A stretch of 64,000 bases of DNA from Liolophura sinensis (lineage: Eukaryota > Mollusca > Polyplacophora > Chitonida > Chitonidae): positions 33,773,608 to 33,837,607 of the forward strand of contig NC_088300.1 in the NCBI RefSeq assembly GCF_032854445.1. Direction: 5' to 3'. The notes under the pieces are model-generated. The model saw only the letters and a program-made list of their open reading frames with translations. It made no database searches and had not been told where the DNA came from. A program made the position numbers and the translations under genes. This document shows, one piece after another, positions 9,935-22,489 of this stretch; position 1 is the first letter of the stretch, and every line of letters starts with the position of its first letter.

Positions 9935-10190
9935 TGTGTTGTCTGGTCATGTGTACCATATAACAACTTGACGTCAGTGTGTGTTTAGATGGACTATGCG
10001 CCATCTAACAGCGACATGAAATGTGAATATAGGTCCTATGTACCACATAACACCGTCACGTCACAGGTCTTCACAGGTCCTGAGTACTTCATAGCAGCCT
10101 GAAGTGAGTGTGTCTTCACAGGTTCTGTGTACCTCATACCAGCGTGACGTCAAAGTGTGTTTACAGGTCCTGTATATCTCATATTCTATT
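9935..10190 (+). repeat. degenerate ~45-bp tandem repeat, cluster 1
   Basis: About five decayed units of the type CCTGTGTACCTCATA, CAGCGTGACGTCA, GTGTGTTTACAGGT. Several units carry TGACGTCA. The same unit forms a better-kept array at 12715-12985. Confidence 0.6.
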
Positions 10191-10584
10191 ACCCTTCGAT
10201 TCCTTTTTATTACATACAAAGCACTGCTTGGCGCTATGCCAAGTGCACATTATCTGAGTCGTTAGATACCCCCCATCACGAGACAGAAGCGTTTGACTTC
10301 TGGACGGGTCTATTGTAGTTCTATGGGTGGATAGAGGATGTTCTTTACATTGAACAAAGCAGACGACAAATATAAACAAAGAAACAAAATGGCTATTTTT
10401 TAGAGAACGTTTATTTTAAAGAAGAAAAGTATCAGGTTACAGATAATTTAAAGCCCATAGGGACGTTTGAATGCTACACAAAAGAGATAATAATGGTTTC
10501 ACGAAAAGTTTTTTTTTCACATACGGAGCTGATAATTCTTCCTCCGAGTCTTTCTTTCAGCGGCCTCTCCTAAACGTCCCAGTT

Positions 10585-11100
10585 GACCACAAACTATCGT
10601 ATGGCAATCAACCAATGGGCCTAAAAAGATCGGATCCTTGATGTCTGATGTTTCCCGCGATGCAAAACTTAGCCGCCGGTACACGAATCACTGCGTCCGG
10701 GCTACGACAGCCACAGTTCTTGCTGATGCCGGGGTTTCTGTGATGGACGTTATGTCTGTGACAGGCCACCGCAATGAATCCAGTGTAGGGAGTTATGTCA
10801 CCAAACCGTCCGTTTCAAAACGCCGTGAAATCAGCATTATCCTGCATGCTTCAAGTGTCAGAAAATGCTGAAAGTGAAAATGCCGTTGAGTGAAAATACT
10901 CCCATATCAGTCACGCCACTCCCAGTGCAAATGCCCGACGCTGTCGACTGTAATGTTACACATGACAATAGCATTACAATCCAAATGGCAAAATTCCAGT
11001 TTTCAGTCACGCCTCAAAGTTTTCGAGGGCTGTTCAACAGTGCAACAATAAATAACAGCAGAGTTCACATCTTCACATCCTCTGGATGTTTTTTTTATCC
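10585..11100 (+). pseudogene. Crypton-type tyrosine recombinase relic (C-terminal half)
   Basis: The frame 10638-10871 encodes the catalytic half of a tyrosine recombinase of the Crypton/KIAA1958 kind: YTNHCVRATTATVLADAGV (HxxR box), MSVTGHRNESSVGSYV with the GH pair and the nucleophile Tyr (codon 10794-10796). Just upstream, in another frame, YGNQPMG gives the expected preceding motif, so a frameshift lies near 10625. A further tail (SVTPQSFRGLFNSATINNS, about 10985-11045) is in a third frame and resembles the C-terminal tails of such proteins. The N-terminal half, including the first catalytic Arg, was not found. Broken and 5'-truncated; not expected to be active. Crypton identity is from motif memory. 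Confidence 0.75.
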
Positions 11101-12261
11101 ACAATGTCAGTCCGTTTACTCATGTTTTCTCTCTGCGAACGCTATTGTCTGACTGCGGCCAATATATTGCCGTTGACCCAGATCTTCAAATTTGGTACAT
11201 CATGTGACCTTTATGCATGAGTGTGACGTGTAAATTTTACGTAACTGGTACGGCGCACTGAGTGAAACATGTGCACGGGGCTGGTTTAATGTACATATAA
11301 CTTTGTACAGATTGCGTCATTAAAAATTTAAATTGTGATAGCCATCCATTGTATTTCACAATACAATAAACGCAAATCATATTTATTTTCATGATACCTT
11401 CAACATATAAATTATAATATATTTATTTGCTTCCTTATAATAAGCATAAACACATATCTGTGATGTTTTTATTGTTTTGTTATTCTTCAACATATGTTGA
11501 GAAATTAATATTGAATTGAAAATATGAACTGAAGTGTTCCATTATTTCAACATTCGTTACCCAGTGTTTATGAATTTGATACAGAATACAAGACGACCGC
11601 AAAGCATTTACACAAGTAAACCAAGTAAAATTCAGTACTAAACTATTGTTAACCTAATTTTGTGTGTTTCAATTATTATTTTTTCGTACGTAATTCAGAC
11701 TTTAATTACGTTTAAACAGTTGAACTCCCCACTTTTGTTGTCGTTTTGCTAATGCCAGAGGTTTACAGCTCCCTTAGCTCTGTCAGACAGAATTTGGGAA
11801 AACTTTTGACCTGCCCGAGCTCTCGCTGCCAGCAACAAGCGACCTTCAAAGTTCACTGTCAGTGTTTGTCGCTGTTTGACACCGTGTCTGTCTTACCGAA
11901 GCCAACCCTGATAACAGGGTCTTAGCTGAAAGAAGGCCAACATGAATGCAGATGTTTTACTTTATAGTGCTATATTTTATAGTCGGAATTGTTTTCGAGA
12001 AAAAAACGCATTCTTTTTATTATTCCATTCTAGTCGTGAAGCACGTCGGTAATATTTAGCATCGCATTTTAACACCCCCTGTAAAACACATCATGGTTTC
12101 GTCCAGAATTAGGTCACGCCCCTTTAGAACGTTCGGTTGGACGAAAACAACGTGTCAGGGAAAGTGGGGGCGTTTTTTGCTGTTAATCTATACCGCAATG
12201 GCGTTTTCGTTATAATTACGAATACATTTTGCTTTTACCAAGGTAATAGAATAGAAATGTT
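11101..12261. other. intergenic; nothing recognised
   Basis: AT-rich from 11200 to 11730, then a more GC-rich stretch (11740-11950) around TGACACCGTGTCTGTC. No open frame of interest, no repeat match inside the window. Confidence 0.4.
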
Positions 12262-12700
12262 GTTCGCGTCAGGGTAGTCTAACGGTAGTTTTACTTCAAA
12301 TCGATTTTTTTTTTTTTTTTTTTTTAGATTGATGTTTTACGCCGTACTCAAGAATATTTCACTTATACGACGGCGGCCAGCATTATGGTGGGTGGAAACC
12401 GGGCAGAGCGCAGTGGAAACCCATGACCATCCGCAGGTTGCTGCCAGACCTTCTCACGTGCGACTGGAGAGGAAGCCAGCATGAGCTGGTCTTGAGCTCA
12501 CAGCGACCGCATTGGTGAGAGGCTTCTGGGTCACTACGCTGCGCTAGCGCGCTAACCGACTGAGCCACGGAGGCCCCCCCATCAAATCGATGTCGATGTC
12601 GAAGGCGAAGAGTGGAAGAGTTTACAAATTTTTTTTTAAAATATAAACTCTTCCACGTCGATTTGATGTAAAACTACCGTTAGACTACCCTGACGCGAAC
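12262..12700. mobile_element. foldback MITE interrupted by a SINE
   Basis: The ends GTTCGCGTCAGGGTAGTCTA (12262) and its reverse complement (ending 12700) are perfect inverted repeats over at least 33 bp. With the nested SINE and its target duplication removed, 153 bp remain that fold almost completely: a GAGTGGAAGAGTTTA arm near 12607-12623 pairs with TAAACTCTTCCACG near 12645-12658. A short palindromic element without coding capacity is typical of a non-autonomous DNA transposon. No clear target-site duplication of the MITE itself was seen. Confidence 0.75.
12306..12581 (-). mobile_element. full-length SINE nested in the MITE
   Basis: Full length from a poly-T run (minus-strand poly-A) to the tRNA-like head ending TGAGCCACGGAGGCC. 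Exact 10-bp target duplication TCAAATCGAT at 12296-12305 and 12582-12591, which is MITE sequence. On the minus strand the head reads GCCTCCGTGGCTCAGTCGG (A box region) and later GAGCTCAAGACCAGC (B box region). Confidence 0.92.
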
Positions 12701-12714
12701 ATTATTTCTTAAAC

Positions 12715-12985
12715 GTTGTGCCGTCAATGTCCTGTATACCTCATAACAGCGCAGCGTCAACGTGAGTTTACATTCTCTGTATACCTTAAAACAGGGTAGC
12801 GTTAATGTGTATTTACAGGTCCTGTATACCTCATAACAGCGCAGCGTCAGTGTGTGTTTACATGTACCGTATACCTCATAACAGCGCAGCGTCAATGTGT
12901 ATTTGCAGGTCATGTATACATCATAACAGTGTGGCATCAACGTGTGTTTACAGGTACTATGCACAGGTCATAAAAGCACAACGAC
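12715..12985 (+). repeat. ~45-bp tandem repeat, cluster 2
   Basis: Five to six units of CATAACAGCGCAGCGTCAA, GTGTGTTTACAGGT, CCTGTATACCT. The period of about 45 bp keeps one frame open in each direction, giving repetitive 15-residue peptides that are not a gene. Looser units continue to about 13100. Confidence 0.8.
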
Positions 12986-13284
12986 AACGTGTTTTCTCTG
13001 TTCTGTGTACCGCATAACATCGTGAGGTTAGATTTTGTTTGTACATGTTTTGAACTACATAGCAGGGAGACGTCAGTGTCAGTTTACAGGTCAGTGCTGT
13101 AACAGTATCATTATTTTATCACTCGGCCGTGTAGATGATTTTTTACGAAAAAAAAAACACAAATGTACCCTGTAAACCGTAACAGCAAAAATATAAGACA
13201 ACAGGTCAGTTATAGTGCACAATAAATACAAACATTTTAATGCATTTCAGGCATTTTGTCATGCAGAAGGGTGGTGCCAGGGGG

Positions 13285-13510
13285 AGTGTAATTCGTGAAC
13301 AGGTAGAATAAAACCCTAACGGAGGTAAAATGACAAGAGGCCGTATTTCACTGGTTAGGTCGTGGTGCTAGGAGACGTATAGTTTACAACTATTTAAGTA
13401 TTTACATGAACAGTTAACATAAAATCCTAACTGCGGTAGACTGACTGGTTACGTGTGACCATTTCATAGCTATCACACTGTCGTCGCTGTTCTTGTCTTA
13501 CTCGCCATGC
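13285..13510 (+). repeat. unclassified dispersed repeat (R family)
   Basis: Two overlapping partial units: GAACAGGTAGAATAAAACCC and, further on, GAACAGTTAACATAAAATCC with CTGGTTACGTGTGACCATTT and AGCTATCACACTGTC. Related copies lie at 32095-32195, 45345-45450 and (minus) 63791-63950. Confidence 0.55.
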
Positions 13511-15029
13511 GGTACATCGTCAGTTATATTAAGCCCTAGGCCAAGTTATCATATACACAAGTGACTTAACTGGAAAAATAAGCTCGATTATTTAATGGAA
13601 ATAATTAAGTTGGTAAATAAGTAAGTAATTAAGAATGGAAAAAGAAAAGTGTATTTACAGGTGCTATTAAACATTAAAACAACACGACAATGTCAAAATA
13701 CATGTATTACGTCTTCATTATTCGTCGTTACACTACATAACTTGTACATTACCGCTATCCAAAACATGTAAGTGTTACTACAATGCCTCTAAATACTCTC
13801 GTCAACGTAGATGTTGTACTCGAATAAAAGAACACTGAACTGTTTATGCACATAAGTGAAACCAAGGTATTTTAGTATGCTAGCGAGTCGCAAGATTTAC
13901 AATTGTTACAAACTGATTGTTTTGTCAACAGCTCTTTCCTGGCTTTCTAACAGAAAGTACAAACTTGGTAAATATTTAATGAAGATTTCGGCCGCTCGAT
14001 CACGCGATGTGTGTATTTTGGATAGGCATACAACCAGAATAGTTAGACTTTGCCGACTAATCATGAGAGGCCAACCCGGGCTTCTTAACAGACAAAATTG
14101 GATATAATTTATCTTTATATAGCATTTGGCCTATCGCATCACTGTTAACATCAAAGTTTCAAAAATTAGCGATAAAATCGAATTTCAAATTTCGACTTAC
14201 GTCAAAACTCCGCTAAGCGGAATCGGCCGAAAAATGCTTACAGACGAAACAGACGAAACGGAGGACCCACATGTAGCATTGTATGCTAATCTTATAATAA
14301 CGGTGATGTATCTTTATCACTGAACATGCGCACATTCCACGTCGTCAATTCTCTTTAAAGTACATTCATACACAAGACAAGTTCACATTGCATCTACTCA
14401 TTCGGTCATGATCTACTTTGCAGAAGTTAAGACCATCGCAAGAGCCAATCAAATAAGCCAGAACATACACATGCGCTCTAAATATTTAATAAACTGTTAG
14501 ACTTCTCTATATCACAGACTCTCCAGATACATGTACTCTAATACTGTCTCCATAAATAAACTCATCTCTTTGCAAGCTTTGAACAATGTTTATATTTTAT
14601 AATTTATGGTTTGTATTTTTTAAATTCTCAGAAACAGTCATTTAAATAACTGGACAAAAGCCTTAAATCAAATTGGTTGAACTGAACGTAATTTAACATG
14701 TCTTAGCCTATATTTTATTTTGTTTATTCATTCATTGGGTTATGGCATACCACACACAGTCCACATATCTGTGGCCTTCAGTTTTATGTGTGGGAAAAGG
14801 TTGGGAGGAAACTTCCGACCTACGGCAAGTTTCCAACGCACTTTTCCTCATGTGACTTACAGTAATGTACATCAAATTCTGGAAGTATAGGTGGCCTTCA
14901 AAGGGCTAAAGGAGCGTCGTCAACCGATTATTTTGCCACAAAGGCCCTCGAGGAATGAAAGCAGGGAAATCTGCAAATTACCGGTACAAAGATGGGTTTG
15001 TATGCGTGTCCTAGAAATGTTAATGGCTC
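13511..15029. other. intergenic; weak repeat relics only
   Basis: A weak copy of the 4345 repeat at about 14140-14215 and a third-family SINE relic at about 14730-14860 (GGGAGGAAACTTCCGACCTA, GGCAAGTTTCCAACGCACTT). No gene seen. Confidence 0.35.
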
Positions 15030-15150
15030 GTCTTATGTACTACTCGATCCTAACGATATATCTGACACGGAAGTGGGTCGGAAAATCCGCATAGGAAGGG
15101 CGTAATACCACAGGAAGGTGTTCACATCATACGCCGATCATACAGTCATC
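15030..15150 (+). repeat. unclassified dispersed repeat (U family), copy 1
   Basis: TACTCGATCCTAACGATATA, then CACAGGAAGGTGTTCACATC, matches 41470-41600 on the same strand over about 120 bp with scattered differences. Terminal structure is not apparent. Confidence 0.6.
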
Positions 15151-17342
15151 ATGTAGTAAGCAATATAAACACGCTCAGTATTTTTCAAATGCATACATAA
15201 GAGTTCAAAGAAAGATAAAAGCACTTATCACCGGGTTTCCAGTTTCTTTACTCTTTGCAAACGCTATAGGCTTTCCTGTAACAGAACTATTGAGCCATTA
15301 TTTAAATATTGCAGATAAAATGACGTGAACTGTAAAAGTGAAACTTAACTGTAATAACGCTTCCCTTTCCCGGATATTTTGTGCCTGCCATTACTTCTCC
15401 ATCAGCTTTGAATAACGACCGTCTGTTCCCGTAGACTGAAATGATTCACGACGTGGCGTGAGACTTCCTTCTGCGTTTTTGTCTGTATGCAAGCTTAATG
15501 AGAAAACCACAAGAATAGGTGCGTGCAAGCATTAGAACTGCACTTATCTAGGCCAGGGCAGGCCATGTTTTTCATTGAACATAACTGCCCATTTGTGGGT
15601 TGATGGGACTGGATCTGTTGATGGGACATGAATACACACTAGCCTTAAAAGAACGAACTGTTAATTTTGCGAGGGATAATGAGAATTTTGTCATAAGATA
15701 AACAAATCTGATAAATAAAGCTATTCCAAAAGCCTGCTTTAGAGAAACCAAGCACATCATTTCCTACCAGAAGGATTAAATAATTGACCTTAAAAGATTA
15801 CTATTATTATTAAAATGGTTGCATTGTGTTTTTCGTTGTTACTGTGACGTTATTTTTCCCTCGTTCTATTTTGCATATTTATTTAGATATCTATGAATTC
15901 ATCGACATGTATTTTTGTTTTATCATTCAATTGTCTCTCTAGCATTTGACGCTGTACTCGAATATTTCACAGATATGTGGACTACTTGTGATGAGAGAGG
16001 GTTTATTCTCGATTATCAATTCAATTATTTATTTATTTATTTCATTGGTGTACTCTAGAATATTTCCAGCATTACAGCGTAGGAAACCCATGACCATCCA
16101 TAGATTGCTGGATGATCTTCCCACGTACAACGGGAGAGGAATTTAGCAGGAGCTTGTCTTAAACTCCCACTCGTGACTAGATTCGTATTGTGAGCTGGTG
16201 ATGGATTCGAACACATGCGTTCATAAGCGCGATACTACTAATCTCCAGTGGACATTCGAAGCAATAGCAAGGCATTCATGATCCTGTTAGATTCCCAAGA
16301 TATAATTCATAATGTTTTTAATATGTGAACTTGTTTAGTTTTTGCAAGTCTTTGCAAGATGTTTTTGTTCTTTCATGGACGTAGTTTTTTCCATTACAAC
16401 ACCACCCTTTCATATAATGTTTTAATTAAATCGTTGACATACAGTAGCAGTTTTACATGCGCATGATTGTGAATGATATTTAGCGTAAAAGGGATAAAAA
16501 GGTGAAAGAGATACTTGCATACAGATATGATTATGTACGCCACACCATTAAAGGTCTGACAGCAACAAGTGGACAGTCGTGCCATAAAATGCTTTACCGC
16601 TATGGGTATCCTACATTTGCAAAGAGATTACATTTCTCTTGTTAGTTCGTTATTTTGGAATGCTTTGATTACTTAAATATAGAGAGATGTAGAAATAATT
16701 TTGTAAAAAACAGAGAAGCAATTTATCTAGACGATGTAGATGGGAGAGTGTTGGAATAATAAATTAAACACTTTGGAAAGTCAGAAGAAATTTATTGCTT
16801 CAGAGTATTTTTTTGTCTATCTTTATATCATCGGACCTCTATGGTGTGATACGATGAGAGTGAAGATAATTTAATGGAATTCTGTTTGTTTAATTGAATT
16901 GTGTGTATTTAGTAAGGCTATTAAATCATTGTCGGTTTGTTATATCATCATTATCTAATTTGCATACCGGTACGCAATACGCTTTTTTTTCGAATACCCG
17001 CCAATGCACGTTTTCTGATTCTGACAAGGGTACAGTGGATCGGATAAACGGTGTTGCAGACACTTGAAGGATAGACATACATACATACGAAAAAAGATTC
17101 CTTGTTTTATTGTTAGACAACATGTGTCACATCTTCATGTTGGCCAATATCCGTCAATAAGTTACACATGTTATGATCTCAAAAAGAACATTTAAAATAT
17201 GAACAGCTCTACAAGGTTGCTAACGCAACGACCAAGCTTTAAACTGACATAGAAACTTTTGACTGATCAAGGCATATGCACATAATAATCGTTTGCACTG
17301 GCATTTTACTACGCACGTAACAAAGTTATACAGCACGCTTAA
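15151..17342. other. intergenic; one SINE, otherwise nothing recognised
   Basis: A degraded minus-strand SINE lies at 16024-16225: ATTT tail, TCTAGAATATTTCCAGCATT, CCCATGACCATCCATAGATT, TTCCCACGTAC, CTTAAACTCCCAC. A fragment of its front block also occurs at 15945-15980. The rest shows no gene. Confidence 0.5.
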
Positions 17343-18110
17343 AATGGTGTTATATTCATGTTTGATACATGTGTGCCAAAATACGATGGTTGGTGTTGTA
17401 TCCATTTTTGATACATTTGTGCCAAAATACGATGGTTGGTGTTGTATTCATATTTGATACATGTGTGCCAAAATACGATGGTTGGTGTTGTATTCATATT
17501 TGATACATGTGTGCCAAAATACGATGGTTGGTGTTGTATTCATATTTGATACATGTGTGCCAAAATACGATGGTTGGTGTTGTATTCATATTTGATACAT
17601 GTGTGCAAAAATACGATGGTTGGAGTTGTATTCATATTTGATACATGTGTGCCGAAATACGATGGTTGGTGTTGTATTCATATTTGACGCAGGTGTGCAA
17701 AAATACGATGGTTGGTGTTGTATTCATATTTGATACATGTGTGCAAAAATACGATGGTTGGTGTTGTATTCATATTTGATGCATGTGTGCAAAAATACGA
17801 TTGTTGGTGTTGTATTCATATTTGATACATGTGTGCCAAAATACGATGGTTGGTGTTGTATTCATATTTGACGCAGGTGTGCCAAAATACGATGGTTGGT
17901 GTTGTATTCATGTTTGATACATGTGTGCCAAAATACGATGGTTGGTGTTGTATTCATATTTGACACATGTGTGCCAAAATACGATGGGCTGTGTTGTATT
18001 CATATTTGATACATGTGTGCAAAAATACGATTGTTGGTGTTGTATTCATATTTGATACATGCGTGCCAAAATACGGTGGCAGGTGGTGTATTCATGTGTG
18101 AATCTATGTG
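17343..18110 (+). repeat. 46-bp minisatellite, about 16 units
   Basis: A regular 46-bp unit (AAAATACGATGGTTGGTGTT, then GTATTCATATTTGATACATG, then TGTGCC). Units are nearly identical, with recurrent single-base variants (CCAAA/CAAAA, GATACATG/GACGCAGG) suggesting higher-order duplication. The period is not a multiple of three. Confidence 0.95.
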
Positions 18111-19202
18111 TCGAAACAGATTTCTGTATATTAGCCTTCCATCTATGGACGTTCCTGGTCAGTATTCGGTGGCCTTCGATATATTGCTGTCCAAGTGAGG
18201 ATAATTTACAATGCCAAAGACTGCGAGAGAGAAGAAACCGTTTTGGTGGGCGTTGTTGTATTCGTAATTGTTTTTTATTATTGTTATTATTATTATTTTA
18301 TTTCCTTACCACTTTTCTGTTTATTTTTACCAAGTTCATGGCAGTGTAGATCAATACAGGTAGGCGCACACTGATCAGGAAGAATTCATGTTGATTTGGA
18401 CATCATAAAAGTGAGCAGCCAAATAAAGCCAAATTTTATAATGCTTAGTATACATGGAAGACCGCTGTGTTATCCATACACCTGCTAATAGTTTTGGTCA
18501 ATAGAATTGAAACTGCTGACAGTAAATCAGACAGCAGTTTTGACTGTGCATGGTACATCCGAGTCTTAGAAGGAGTTAAATCACTGTAACCCTCGGCATG
18601 CGCCGTAAAGGAACACCTCACAAAAATGCTTGACGTCAGCGAAAGCCGATTTCATTTTGTTTTCCTTGTGTCATTAGGCCAGTATGTCAAGGCCTATGAG
18701 ATGGAAAGTTGGGAGTATTAAAGCGAATACAAGCCATATAACTGAGTGCCCTCTATGCCCTGAAGTGGAATTCAAATTCTCTCCTGAAAACACTTGTCCA
18801 CGCTTGGCCGATGACCTAAATTTAGCCACTCATCTGTACTACTTATAGCTGCTTCAGACAGCTTTATGTCACTTGTATTTCAAGGATCGTTAGAGTTCAC
18901 CAATCATACGCAGTCATACGTACAACTTTTTGATAGAATGAGCATAGACTATTAAGTGGCCAACTCAATCACCGCATCATTTGACATGAAATACCGTAAA
19001 CTAATTTAGTGGGTGAGCGTCAACAGAAATGTCATCTAATTTTTTTTTTGTGAAAGAATTTACGCGTCAGTGTTCATGACTTAACTGTGAAATGATTTAA
19101 AGAAAATGGAAAAGCTGGGATGAGCACATTTTACCTTCCCTCGCACCATTTATATACGTTTTCATTGATTCAACTATTTGTGTTTTTGCCCCTGACCATG
19201 CT
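18111..19202. other. intergenic; nothing recognised
   Basis: No repeat match or coding pattern identified. A TTATTATTATTATT simple run lies at about 18274-18302. Confidence 0.35.
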
Positions 19203-19400
19203 ATGAATGAATGAATGCTTTGGATTTTACGTCGTATTCAACAATGTTTTAGTCATAAGGCGACGAGGAGACATAAAGTGTGTGCACATATATAGTATTA
19301 TAGTATGAAGTATTATACCGGTGACACCAGACATGACACCCCACCTAGTCACATTATGCGGACACTGAACCAACCAGACCTGTTTTTCTTGCACTAGACT
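19203..19400 (-). mobile_element. SINE family 2, tail-proximal part
   Basis: GAATGAATGAATG simple tail, then TTTTACGTCGTATTCAACAA and GTCATAAGGCGACGAGGAG, is the reverse complement of the 3' ends at 22845 and 56700. Similarity fades beyond about 19400 (GACATGACACCCCACC is shared with 22490-22845). Confidence 0.6.
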
Positions 19401-22400
19401 CTCAGCGCTTATAGTGCCAGGGAACACAGCAAAAAGTACAATATTTTTTGTATATCTCAACCCGGGTTTTCTCCTATACTTAAAACAGAAAACAGCTGAC
19501 TTGAAGCAGAGCATGAGCAAGACATTATCGGAGACATGGTTATCTACAGAGAGCTCCAACACAATTTTTCATTTCAAACAACAGAGTTGAAAAGTCCAGT
19601 GTCTGGCAACAATCTGCGACGCATGCGCGTTTCTATAAATCTAAACTTTAAAAAAGATTTAATAATAGCTTGTCTGTTGAACCCTTTTCTCGAAAGGCAA
19701 TAAATAAAGCGTTATTCTAAAATAGCATGCCGGAGAACTTCTTCTTGTCTTTTCCTTTAATTAGTAGCTGACCTGTCTTTATCTGTTGATATGTGCTATT
19801 GATCCACTATATATGCCAAGTGTCAGAAAATTAACCCACATACTCCGATTCTTGCAGTTAATTTTTAAATCCACATTTAGAACCTGCGGGTCACTTGCTA
19901 AGTCATAGCACTCCGGTACATGCAGTTATAATTCCATCGTACAGTGAAAATATTAGTTTTAATCAAAGTAACGACTATCCGCAGGCGATGATTGCTATGT
20001 TATCGTCTTCATTGACGTCGTTCGACCTAAGATTTACACATGTGGTGATAAAACGACGATAAAAATCAGAGTGGGTTATCGTCGTTATAATGAAACTGGT
20101 TTTAGAATCATTACACGGAACACTGAAAAATAGGTTAACGTACGCTGTAACATCAAAAATATCGCCCCCACTCCATTCTCAGTTACGATTATCTTATTTC
20201 AATCTGTGTGATTAAACCTAAACTCAACTAGGGTGTACATTTAGGACAGAAACCTTTTGACGATAACGTAACAAAACACAAAAACAAGGCTTTTCTTTAT
20301 CTACATGTCATATTCATACGATGTGCTTAACATGGTGAAATAACATGAGGTCTGTGTTCTGTAACGGTAAACGTTTTAACGACACAACTGGGAAAGAATT
20401 AAGTTGTAGCAATCAATACAATCAATACAAAATGCTATTTTGTACAAGTCTGTATCTGAGCTTAATTCATTTTACTTATTAACATATGCACGTCAGTTAT
20501 ACCCTCCCTGTGTATGAAAAATTACATATTTCAGAAATCTCTGGAATGGCTTCTGGACTGATCGCCTCTGTTGCATGTTTGTAAAATTTCGGATGCATTG
20601 ACCGTTACTACCAGTATAAGAGCTTAGACCTGACATGCTGTATATGTATTAGCCTCTCTCAACATACGCCGCAACACACATAGCGCAGTTTTAACTTGAC
20701 TGCTTTTTTCATACTCGAAGTAGCAATAAGTGATGTCATTGACGTACTTACATAGCCGATGATAATAAAATCTTTCAAAACATCAACAAGAAAACAAGAG
20801 TATATATAAAGAAAAAAATATGACCGATGCACGGTCATAAACTGTGTGCTCATATGTGAGATGCTCGTCGCAGGTAATAAAAACGTTGTATCCCTTTTAT
20901 GAAGCAGTATTAATTTGCGCCTTGCATGAAAGCATGTAGTGAAGACAATGTTATTGTGTGTAATATAAAGTAACAACCAAAACAATAACCATAGGAAAGT
21001 CAAACGTCCATATGCATTTCATGCATTAAATGACCGGCTATTCTAAATATCTCTTACATCCAGATGCATAAGGACTTTCCATCAGATCAATGATACAAGG
21101 GCAATAGTCTACGATGATATGATTTTCACGAAGCGGGTGATGTTTGGAATGTTTGTCTCGTTTGAAACTTTTGTATTATTATGAATTCACCGGTTTAAAG
21201 CATTACGGGAATGCCTCAAACTGTGCTGATAATGGAACAGCTTTTTCTTCAACTTATTAATAATGCAATATAGATTAAACTGTAGCCTATAAATATAAGA
21301 CATTTAAAATGACCTTTGAGCTTTACAGACAGCACCAGAAAAATGGCTTTACATCTTGTATCAAATAAGGAACGAAGTCAAGTGGAAGATCCTTGGGAAC
21401 AATAATATAAATTGGTTGACCATAACTAACCAGTGTAAGATAAGAATTATTCATTTCATCTTTATCGCATCTTTGCTGTGCTGAAAGCAAATTCAATGCA
21501 GGATTGTAAATTTTAAGCATTAATGTCACAGCTTCATGAACACAAAGATTTACACATTTTTGAAGGTCTACAATCCTCGTATCCATGACAAAAGATTCTG
21601 TGCTGAATCTTTGGTGCAAGCATTGTAAAAGACACGAACAGAAGTAATTCACAAAGACGAACTTGAATCGGAATAACTGAAACGGAAGAGTCCACAGTGG
21701 GTGCAAACACTAATGTTACGCTACTGTTAATCTACATTGTTACATAAAGAATTCATCTGCAAACAAGACTGTCATAAAAAATTAGTAAATAAGAAAAACG
21801 TCCGACAGACAGCAACAAATATATGTCATATATATTAGCTATAGTCAGTTGAATCAGATGCGATGTTCGACCAAAAACCTTATAACTACTGCTCACAAAA
21901 TAAAATAAAATATTACTGATAGAAAAATTATGTGTAAACGTTTAACTAAGAACAGCAACAATGCACATATCAATAACTAATTCGTTTAATTAACATTATG
22001 CAGAAACTCACCCTAAGCGACCCATTTGGCGCACGATTCTGTGACTTTTTCCCCAGTCTTCCCATTTTGGCTGCACGGCATATACCACTGGGGTCACATA
22101 TATGAAATACACTGATTAGTGTGGGGTTTACAGATCTATGGGACGTTTGTGGGAGAGGGGGCAAAGGTTTATTAAGCTGATTTCTTTATTAGACTGTGTT
22201 CCAGATGGTTTATCATGCGTTAACTTTACAAGAGAATCAGCCCTGCAGGCTGCATTTTGAGAATGACCCGAAAGATTTCATCTCTCACCCGTCATTTTTT
22301 TTTTGCGCTGGTTTTTTTTTTGCACCTTAGCTTTGAAGAACTTTGTTATATTACTATATGCGCCCATACCCTACACTTTAGTCTGGTGGCTGTATACAAG

Positions 22401-22489
22401 CAAAGGGCCTACATCTGGTTGCCAATAAAGATATGTAGATCTTAAGTGCTGAATGAGGAGCGGCGGAGTAATATGCACTGGTATCCAAA
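19401..22489. other. intergenic; nothing recognised
   Basis: The longest open frame is 127 codons on the minus strand (21323-21706); I recognise no domain in it, it has no clear splice context or codon bias, and I do not call it a gene. No repeats shared with the rest of the window were noticed. Confidence 0.35.

Noticed and set aside
12541-12575. tRNA gene suggested by the GTGGCTCAGTCGGTTAGCGC head on the minus strand
   Set aside because: It is the tRNA-derived head of the SINE; the rest does not fold into a tRNA and the same head recurs in many copies.
12680-12964. 94-codon minus-strand frame with a 15-residue repeat (YRTCKYTLTLRCYEV)
   Set aside because: It comes from a 45-bp tandem DNA repeat, whose period is a multiple of three; no start, splice or domain evidence.
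17343-18110. CRISPR-like regular repeats
   Set aside because: The whole 46-bp unit repeats with no unique spacers, and the DNA is eukaryotic; it is a minisatellite.
21323-21706. 127-codon minus-strand frame
   Set aside because: No family recognised, no splice context, no neighbour support; may be chance in AT-rich DNA.
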